DNA from: Rathayibacter sp. SW19
Lineage (GTDB): Bacteria; Actinomycetota; Actinomycetes; Actinomycetales; Microbacteriaceae
DNA length: 64,000 nucleotides
Direction: 5' to 3'
Assembly (NCBI RefSeq): GCF_030866825.1
Contig: NZ_CP133020.1
Location: 496,001-560,000 of the forward strand
The position numbers were made by a program, and so were the translations under genes. Below the pieces are notes generated by a model. That model did no database searches and was not told where the DNA came from. It saw nothing but the letters and a program-made list of their open reading frames with translations. Numbering within the stretch: the first letter of the stretch is position 1; the number at the start of each line of letters is the position of its first letter. This document shows positions 58,291 to 64,000 of the stretch, piece after piece.

Positions 58291-59328
58291 CTACGGCGTT
58301 CGCACGGAAACCGGCATCCCATTCAACGTGAGATGCACGGTCGAGCCCGGTTCGAGTGCATGCCGCACCTCGTGCTGCACGTTGACGAGGGCGTTGTCGC
58401 TCAGTCGCACGGTTGTGCGCCGTAGAGACCCGAGGAAGCTCGACGACAAGACGGTTGCAGGGATGCCTTCTGCCGCAAATTCGACGTCCTCCGGGCGCAA
58501 CAGAACCATCACAGCGCCGTTCGCGGTCTCCGGATGGATCAACGGAAGCCGGTAGCCGAGCACCTCGACAACCCCATCGGTGACCACCCCGGGGAGGCGG
58601 TTGCTGAGGCCGATGAACTCGGCGACGAACGGGGTCGCCGGATTGCGGTAGAGGTCTTCCGGTGTTCCGATCTGCTCGATGTTGCCGGCCTGCATGACGG
58701 CGACGCGATCGGCGACCGCAAGTGCCTCTTCCTGGTCGTGGGTGACAAACAGAGTCGTGATGCCCAGATCGGTCTGGATGTGCCGGATCTCCTCGCGCAG
58801 CTGCACACGTACCTTCGCGTCGAGCGCTGAGAGCGGCTCGTCGAGCAGGAGAACCCGCGGCTCGGTGACAAGAGCGCGCGCCAGCGCGACGCGCTGCTGC
58901 TGCCCGCCGCTCAACTCGTGGGCGTAGCGGTCCAGGTGCCGGTCGAGCCCCACCATGTCCAACGCTGCCGCTGACCGTCGCTTGCGTTCAGCGGTGTTGA
59001 CCTTGCGCATCCGCAAGCCGAATGCGACGTTCTCGCCCGCGGTCAGGTGCGGGAACAGCGAGTATGACTGGAACACCATTCCCATGTCGCGCTTATTGGT
59101 CGGCTCGTCGGTGACGTCCTCGCCGTTGATCGAGATTGTTCCGGAGTCGATTGTTTCAAGGCCGGCGACGGCGCGTAATGCAGTGGTCTTACCGCATCCG
59201 CTCGGCCCGAGAAGGGCCACGAACTCACCCGGCTCCACGGAGAGGGAGAGGTCGTCGAGGGCTCGTTGGCCGGAATATGACTTGGTGATCTGACTCAGGT
59301 TGACGGCGACACCAGCGGTTGAGCTCAC
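58291..59328 (-). CDS. ABC transporter ATPase (PotA/FbpC-like)
   Basis: A 345-residue importer ATPase. Walker A LLGPSGCGKTT (about residues 36-46), Q-loop MVFQSYSLFPHL, signature LSGGQQQRVALARAL, Walker B VLLLDEPLSALD and H-loop FVTHDQEEAL, then a TOBE domain (NRLPGVVTDG, VMVLLRPEDVEFA). The GTG start overlaps the upstream permease stop as GTGA. It drives the binding-protein/permease set encoded upstream on the same strand. Confidence 0.9.
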   Translation of the reverse strand: MSSTAGVAVNLSQITKSYSGQRALDDLSLSVEPGEFVALLGPSGCGKTTALRAVAGLETIDSGTISINGEDVTDEPTNKRDMGMVFQSYSLFPHLTAGENVAFGLRMRKVNTAERKRRSAAALDMVGLDRHLDRYAHELSGGQQQRVALARALVTEPRVLLLDEPLSALDAKVRVQLREEIRHIQTDLGITTLFVTHDQEEALAVADRVAVMQAGNIEQIGTPEDLYRNPATPFVAEFIGLSNRLPGVVTDGVVEVLGYRLPLIHPETANGAVMVLLRPEDVEFAAEGIPATVLSSSFLGSLRRTTVRLSDNALVNVQHEVRHALEPGSTVHLTLNGMPVSVRTP

Positions 59329-60188
59329 GAACGGGCCCCCTTCTTCTTGCGGCCGCGGTGGCCTGCAGCACCAACGCCGCCGATGACGACCAGGAGCACG
59401 AAAACGAATATGAGTGCGAGCAGCGCGAAGATCACGGCGACGTATGGGTCGGTCTGTGACATCAGCAGGATCGCGGTCTGCAGGTTCTGCCTGCTCAGCA
59501 GCGATGCGATGGTGAATTCGCCAAGCACGACGGCGACCGAGATGAACGACGCTGCCAGGATGCCGCGGCGCAGATTGGGGATGAGAACGCGCCAGAACAC
59601 CACTCCCCAGTTCGCACCCAGCGAGCGCGCCGCCTCGCTCAGCGTGTTGACGTCGACGGCGCCCAAGTTCGATTGGATCGTGCGGTACGCGTAAGGCAGC
59701 ACCGTGATCCCATAAGCGAAGGCCAGCGTCCAGACCGAACTGCCGAAGATCTGCGCCACGACCGAGTAGATCGGGGCGAGGCCGACCACCAGTACGATCG
59801 CCGGAACGGTGATCGGGATGATGCAGATGAACTCGAGAACGCGCCGCAGTGCGGGGAAGCGCAATTGCACGAGCACCATGGTCGGCAGGAGGACGCACAA
59901 GACGATCGCGACCGTCACGACTGCCAGCACCAGCGAATTGATCAGGCCCGTGTACAGCACGTCGTACTGAGCTTCGTTGGCCGGGTTGAACAGTCCGATC
60001 CAGTGCGACAGGGTGTAGCCGCCTTGCAGCCCGTTCCGAAGCGTGAATTCGAGCATCGAGGCGATCGGGATCGCGAAGATCGCGCCGATGACGCCGAGGA
60101 TGATGCCTCGCGTGGCCTTGCTCGGCGCGCCGCCGACGCGTGCCGTGCCGACACGGGCCCGTCCGATGCGTGCCGGCCTGGCGCTCAT
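59325..60188 (-). CDS. ABC transporter permease (PotC-like)
   Basis: A 287-residue membrane protein with six helices and the EAA loop LSEAARSLGANWGVVFWRVL at about residues 190-209. The first helix is IILGVIGAIFAIPIASMLEF. The ATG at 60188 overlaps the previous permease stop (ATGA), with AGGTGG upstream; a GTG three codons earlier is less suitable. Confidence 0.88.
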   Translation of the reverse strand: MSARPARIGRARVGTARVGGAPSKATRGIILGVIGAIFAIPIASMLEFTLRNGLQGGYTLSHWIGLFNPANEAQYDVLYTGLINSLVLAVVTVAIVLCVLLPTMVLVQLRFPALRRVLEFICIIPITVPAIVLVVGLAPIYSVVAQIFGSSVWTLAFAYGITVLPYAYRTIQSNLGAVDVNTLSEAARSLGANWGVVFWRVLIPNLRRGILAASFISVAVVLGEFTIASLLSRQNLQTAILLMSQTDPYVAVIFALLALIFVFVLLVVIGGVGAAGHRGRKKKGARS

Positions 60189-61186
60189 CGCTGCCACCTC
60201 GTCGTGCGCGACTGCAGGAAGGAATATGCGGTCATCACGATCACCATGACGATGATCATTCCGAGCGCGAGTGCCCCTGCCATATTCGAGCGGCCCAGGA
60301 TGGTCTCACTGACCAGCGCCGCGCGGATCTGCAGCGGCACGATCTGCGATCCCTGGCTGATCAGTGCGGCGGCGGTCGCGTAGGCAGAGAACGCGTTTGC
60401 GAACAGCAGGAGAAGGCTGCCGAAGAACGCCGGCGCGAGAACCGGCGCCGCGATGCGCACCCAGTAGGTGAGCCTGCTGCCGCCGAGCGTTGCATTCGCC
60501 TCTGCCCACTGCGGCTTGAGCCCCTCGAGTGCAGGCAGGAAGGTGATCACCATCAGAGGCACCTGAAAGTAGATGTACGGCAGGATCAGGCCGGGCACCG
60601 TATAGAGCCACACGCCGTTGGCGTACATGTTGAAGTGGAATGTTGACTCCAGCCAGACCGTGACCAGGCCCTGCACGCCGATCGTCGCGATGAACGCGAA
60701 CGCGAGCATGACACCACCGAATTGGGCGAGCACGCTCGACGCGGATTCGATCATCAGTCGCAGTCGCCCGTCGGGTCGTGTGCCGAGCAGAGCGTAGCAA
60801 ATGAGCGCACCGACGATGGCGCCGATCACAGCGGTCAACGCCGAAACCCAGAACGATGCGATGAACGTGTTCAGGATGACGGGGTTGAAGAGCGCGGCGA
60901 TGTTGTCGAGTGTGAATTTGCCCGCATTGTCGAAGAACCCAGTTGCAAGAGCGAGGATCGTGGGCAGGGCGAGAAAGAGAATCACATAGGCGGCGAACGG
61001 GGTCAACCCGAGGAACGACCATCCGCGCTTCGCTCGGCGAACGGGCGCGGAACCAGCGGAACCAGCAGGACCACCAGATGCGGGATCACCGGACCCAGTG
61101 GGACCAGTAGAACCAGCGGGGCGGTGGCGCCGGGACGAGGCCCCGGCGCCACCACTGTCGCTGGCTGGCGCAGCAGCGACTGTCAT
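60185..61186 (-). CDS. ABC transporter permease (PotB-like) with a repetitive N-terminus
   Basis: A 333-residue permease. Residues 1-50 are Gly/Ser/Pro/Thr/Ala-rich (GSTGPTGSGDPASGGPAGSA), encoded by near-repeats of a GGXCCX-type word at about 61030-61130. The membrane part begins FLGLTPFAAYVILFLALPTI and has an EAA loop WAEANATLGGSRLTYWVRIA near residue 235. The disordered tail is cytosolic and unlikely to affect transport. Confidence 0.87.
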   Translation of the reverse strand: MTVAAAPASDSGGAGASSRRHRPAGSTGPTGSGDPASGGPAGSAGSAPVRRAKRGWSFLGLTPFAAYVILFLALPTILALATGFFDNAGKFTLDNIAALFNPVILNTFIASFWVSALTAVIGAIVGALICYALLGTRPDGRLRLMIESASSVLAQFGGVMLAFAFIATIGVQGLVTVWLESTFHFNMYANGVWLYTVPGLILPYIYFQVPLMVITFLPALEGLKPQWAEANATLGGSRLTYWVRIAAPVLAPAFFGSLLLLFANAFSAYATAAALISQGSQIVPLQIRAALVSETILGRSNMAGALALGMIIVMVIVMTAYSFLQSRTTRWQR

Positions 61187-61213
61187 GTTCGTATGTTACT
61201 GGCGCAATTGGCG

Positions 61214-62347
61214 TTACTGGCCGATTGCGGCTGCCCAGTTCTTTGACAAGAGCGCGTTCGCTGCGTTGGTCTGGTCAGTCGTTGCCGAGACCCGGTTCTT
61301 CGGCAGAGCCCCAACCGAGTCCAGCGCGGTCTTGTCGACCGTGCCTGCTGAGGTCATCGCGTCGATCGTGACCGGGTAGGCACCCGCTGCGAGGAACAGG
61401 TTCTGCGCCGTCGGGCTGAAGATGAACTCCTGCCACAGTCGCGCAGCAGCCGGGTGCGGTGCGTCCTTGTTGATCGCCTGGTTGTAATAGCTGATGTAGG
61501 CGGTGCCCGGGAGGGTCGTCACCTTCCAGCCAGGCACGGTCGCCGCAGCAGCAAGGTTGTTGTAGCTCCAGTCGAAGACAACGCCGGTCTCGCCGGATGC
61601 GATGGTTGCCGGAGTCGGGTCGACCGTGAGGAAGTTGCCCGCCTTGTTGAGCTTGTTGAAGAAGTCGATGCCCGGCTGGAAATTGTCGAGCGTTCCGCCG
61701 CTCTGCACGGTGGCCAAGGCCACGCCGGCGAATGCCGCACCAGCCTGAGTCGGGTCGCCGTTGAGGGCGACGCCACCCTTGAATGCCGGCTTCAGCAGGT
61801 CATCGAGGCTCGTGGGCCTCGGATACTTGGCGGAGTTGTAACCGATTGACATGCTGCCGGTGTAGTCGTTGACCCACAGCCCGGTGGCTTCCTTGTTCGC
61901 CGCGGGAATGTCCTTCCAGTTCGCCACCTTGTACGGCGCGAATTTGGCGGTGCTCGCCAGCGCGACAGCGGCCCCGAGGTCGAAAACGTCAGGGGCGGTG
62001 TCCTGCCCCTTGTTGTCGTCAGCGGCCTTGATTTCGTCGGCGCTCGACCCGTTGGGGTTTGCCGAATTGACGGTCAGTCCGTACTTCGATTTGAAGGCGG
62101 CGATGATCTTTCCGTAGTTTGCCCAGGAGTCCGGCAGGGCGATCACGTTGAGCGTGCCCTCCTTCTTCGCTGCGGCCACCAGTTGGGCCATGCCGCCGAA
62201 ATCGGCTGCACTGGTCGCGGTTGCAGGGTTGACAGCCGGGCCGCTGGTGGTGCTGGAGCTACCGGAACCTGAACCGCATGCGCTCAACACCAACGCGGCG
62301 GCCGTGGCCACAGACAGGACCGCGATGGCCCTTCGAGTTTTGAACAT
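61214..62347 (-). CDS. ABC substrate-binding lipoprotein (PotD/AfuA type)
   Basis: A 377-residue lipoprotein: MFKTRRAIAVLSVATAAALV then LSAC with the lipidated Cys 24, and a Ser/Gly-rich linker. The domain shows KKEGTLNVIALPDSWANYGK, DVFDLGAAVALASTAKFAPY, SLDDLLKPAFKGGVALNGDP and HPAAARLWQEFIFSPTAQNL. These are features of polyamine or ferric-iron/organic-phosphonate-type binders; the ligand is not decided. GGAGGAACA precedes the ATG. First gene of the four-gene operon binding protein-permease-permease-ATPase. Confidence 0.87.
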   Translation of the reverse strand: MFKTRRAIAVLSVATAAALVLSACGSGSGSSSTTSGPAVNPATATSAADFGGMAQLVAAAKKEGTLNVIALPDSWANYGKIIAAFKSKYGLTVNSANPNGSSADEIKAADDNKGQDTAPDVFDLGAAVALASTAKFAPYKVANWKDIPAANKEATGLWVNDYTGSMSIGYNSAKYPRPTSLDDLLKPAFKGGVALNGDPTQAGAAFAGVALATVQSGGTLDNFQPGIDFFNKLNKAGNFLTVDPTPATIASGETGVVFDWSYNNLAAAATVPGWKVTTLPGTAYISYYNQAINKDAPHPAAARLWQEFIFSPTAQNLFLAAGAYPVTIDAMTSAGTVDKTALDSVGALPKNRVSATTDQTNAANALLSKNWAAAIGQ

Positions 62348-62461
62348 TGTTCCTCCGTGGGCCAACGTCGGGGCCGTCCGCGCTGTTACGGACTGTTGGA
62401 TGCCATTCTGCTGGCTACCTGCGGTCATGCTAGCGCAGGGGTCGCCTTAAGTGGAGGTGAC

Positions 62462-62608
62462 GTGCACGTTAACGCGCGCATCTTGATCGGCTACGCTCAA
62501 GCCGTGTTCCAGTTTTTCATCGTGCTTCCGCTGATTTTGATCGGCGGCGGGTTCGCGCTCGGCGCGTGGTGGATGTATCGGCGCATGACGCGATCGAAGA
62601 ACCGTTAG
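62462..62608 (+). CDS. 48-residue single-pass membrane protein
   Basis: The GTG at 62462 follows GGAGGTGAC, a strong ribosome site, which is the main reason to accept the gene. The protein has one hydrophobic helix (FFIVLPLILIGGGFALGAWW) and a basic C-terminus (RRMTRSKNR). No family known to me. Confidence 0.55.
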   Translation: MHVNARILIGYAQAVFQFFIVLPLILIGGGFALGAWWMYRRMTRSKNR

Positions 62609-62674
62609 TTTTTGTGCGCCAGGCGTATGGACTGCGTAAACATTGCGCCAGAGTCAAGCGGCGCGGCGCATCCT

Positions 62675-63199
62675 ATGTTCATGCGTTCGTTGTTCAGAAG
62701 GCTGACTGAGGGGCGTCAGCTCTGGGGTGTCGTTGATCGTTCGCCGGCCTCTCGCGGTCTGTGGTGCGAGGTGCGGTTGACCGTGTATCCGCCGGGCACC
62801 ACCAGCGCGCAGCGCAGACTGTTTCATGCCGTGCATGAGTGGCCGATCGTCGGTGTCATCGTGGGCATGATGCTCATGGTCGCGCTCGGCCCGACTGTGC
62901 CTGCAGGGGTCGAACTCGGTGCAGGCGGCGCACTGTATGCGGCGGGCTTCGCGGCCGGCGCTGTGCTCATTCGCCCATTCGCAGAGCGGATGCGCCGCCT
63001 CGCGGCCGTCGTCACCCTCGCGGCCGGCGATTGGCGCGCGGCGGGCGACGTTGAGTTGATCGAGGCCACTCTGGAGCGCTTCGCCGCACTCGACGACAGA
63101 CGTCGGGCCGGTTTGGTCAGCCCGGCCCGCTACGAAGCGGAGTGGGGTGCGATCTACGATTCGCTGCCTGCCCCGCTTTCCCCTGTTGCCGGCGTTTGA
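62675..63199 (+). CDS. Membrane-associated protein of unknown function (DUF6611-like)
   Basis: A 174-residue protein. It begins MFMRSLFRRLTEGRQLWGVV, has a conserved-looking SRGLWCEVRLTVYPPGTTSA block, two hydrophobic stretches (IVGVIVGMMLMVALGPTVPA and GGALYAAGFAAGAVLI) and an acidic/basic C-terminal helix region (DVELIEATLERFAALDDRRR). It resembles actinobacterial small conserved membrane proteins, by memory only. Its 3' end overlaps the converging MgtE-like gene by 46 bases. Confidence 0.6.
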   Translation: MFMRSLFRRLTEGRQLWGVVDRSPASRGLWCEVRLTVYPPGTTSAQRRLFHAVHEWPIVGVIVGMMLMVALGPTVPAGVELGAGGALYAAGFAAGAVLIRPFAERMRRLAAVVTLAAGDWRAAGDVELIEATLERFAALDDRRRAGLVSPARYEAEWGAIYDSLPAPLSPVAGV

Positions 63200-64000
63200 T
63201 CTGTTGCCGGCGTCTGATCGAGGCCGGCTTCGAGATGACCGGCCGGGTGCGGTCGCCGCTCGCGGCGACGCCAGTCATCCGGAATCGCGGCCTCTAACGC
63301 GTCGTCGACGGTGATCACCCCGAGGATGCGGCCGTCATCGTCAAGCACGGGCAGCGTGAACAGGTTGAAATCAGCCATCTGCGTCGTGACATCGATCACG
63401 TCGTCCGCTGCGCTGGCGTGCACCGGGTTCGGGGCCGTCACTTCGCGCAGCGGCGCGAGCCTGTCAGCTTGCAAGGCACTGACGACTCCGAGTGCGCCGC
63501 GCAGGCGGCCCCGGTCATCGACGCTGAAGATGGTCGTCAGCGCCTCCGGCTGTTGAGCGGACGCATTCGCCACGCGCTCGAGCGCCGCCCCGACGGTGCT
63601 GGATTCGTCGACAGCCACAAAGTCCAGCCCCATGAGCCCGCCTGCAGTCGCGTCCTGATAGCGCATCAGCCGCAGCACAGCTGAATGCTGCGGCTCATCG
63701 AGCATCTCCAACACCCGCTGACGCAGCTCTTGGGGGAGATCGCCGATGGCATCGGCGGCATCATCGGCACGCATAAGGGAGACGATGCGCACGATGTCGT
63801 CGACATTGCGTGACTTGAGGAGTTGGGTCTGGCGGTCGTCTTCCAATTCTTCGAAGACATCCGCTTCCAATTCCGGATCCTGCTGCAGATGATCGAGGAG
63901 ATCGTCGCGTTCCTCGGGGGAGCCCTCTTCGATCAGGTCGGCGATCTGGGCAGGCCGCAGCGTGCGAAGGCGGCCGAACCCGGAACGCACCCGGCCAGAC
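63154..64000 (-). CDS. MgtE N-domain/CBS-domain protein, 5' end outside the window
   Basis: At least 278 residues of a cytosolic regulator-like protein. An MgtE intracellular N domain (QIADLIEEGSPEERDDLLDH, DDIVRIVSLMRADDAADAIG, QRVLEMLDEPQHSAVLRLMR) precedes two CBS motifs (FSVDDRGRLRGALGVVSALQ; LPVLDDDGRILGVITVDDAL) and a disordered tail. There is no membrane channel part at this end, so it is not a complete MgtE Mg transporter. Relatives often carry an N-terminal PRC-barrel; the frame is open to the window edge, in agreement. A role in Mg or stress signalling is likely. Confidence 0.85.
   Translation of the reverse strand, partial: SGRVRSGFGRLRTLRPAQIADLIEEGSPEERDDLLDHLQQDPELEADVFEELEDDRQTQLLKSRNVDDIVRIVSLMRADDAADAIGDLPQELRQRVLEMLDEPQHSAVLRLMRYQDATAGGLMGLDFVAVDESSTVGAALERVANASAQQPEALTTIFSVDDRGRLRGALGVVSALQADRLAPLREVTAPNPVHASAADDVIDVTTQMADFNLFTLPVLDDDGRILGVITVDDALEAAIPDDWRRRERRPHPAGHLEAGLDQTPATDQTPATGESGAGSES

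Overview
The window is high-GC, densely packed DNA of actinobacterial character, probably a Microbacteriaceae-like organism. This is inferred from codon bias, GTG/TTG starts, GGAGG ribosome sites, transporter content and a tRNA-Arg-like fragment; no 16S gene is present to confirm it.

Region 1 (1-27.7 kb) is a catabolic island for methoxylated, lignin-type aromatics that uses tetrahydrofolate (THF) as methyl acceptor. It holds four paralogous GcvT-fold O-demethylases of the LigM/DesA type (3.4-4.8, 16.3-17.6, 17.9-19.3 and 26.3-27.7 kb). A vanillyl-alcohol-oxidase-type flavoenzyme and a TetR regulator sit beside them. A nine-gene minus-strand operon (13.8-5.8 kb) reads ligJ (4-oxalomesaconate hydratase), a periplasmic-binding-fold protein without signal peptide, ligK (CHA aldolase), a cupin, an MDR dehydrogenase, metF, folD, purU and a second metF. 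The metF-folD-purU set would turn the 5-methyl-THF made by demethylation back into free THF plus formate. pabB, folC and folP lie directly beyond. A CUT2-type ABC transporter and an exported Tat/lipoprotein metallo-beta-lactamase-fold hydrolase complete the region. The most notable result is an 18-bp palindromic operator (consensus AGATACT-N4-AGTATCT). It occurs mostly as abutting pairs that overlap promoters at five places, tying the demethylases, lower pathway, transporter and exported hydrolase into one apparent regulon.

Region 2 (27.7-43.1 kb) is a decayed, repeatedly rearranged arabinan/galactoside-utilisation cluster. It contains an IS982 fragment, an MFS transporter fragment, a truncated GH51, a broken second GH51, two tandem GH43-like two-gene modules, GH27, another GH43, a CUT1 ABC transporter and a LacI repressor with matching TGTAWCGATACA-type operators. 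The region ends in a truncated GH43, a gene-free stretch and a 35-bp copy of the 3' end of a tRNA-Arg, which looks like an integration (att) scar. An 18-bp exact repeat at 23.9 and 42.9 kb brackets 19 kb of this DNA.

Region 3 (43.3-56.4 kb) is a second sugar locus: a CUT1 transporter with a frameshifted binding protein, RidA, an IclR regulator with a 15-bp minisatellite at its 3' end, a GH4 glycosidase, an amidohydrolase, an SDR, an MDR dehydrogenase, an SMP-30 lactonase and a 996-residue FAD/Fe-S dehydrogenase. Together these suggest oxidative (lactone/acid) sugar breakdown.

Region 4 (56.4-64 kb) looks like ordinary backbone: ArsR plus AHSA1 protein, a VOC protein, a PotABCD-like ABC transporter, small membrane proteins and a MgtE_N/CBS protein cut by the window edge. 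No rRNA, intact tRNA, CRISPR array or phage was seen.
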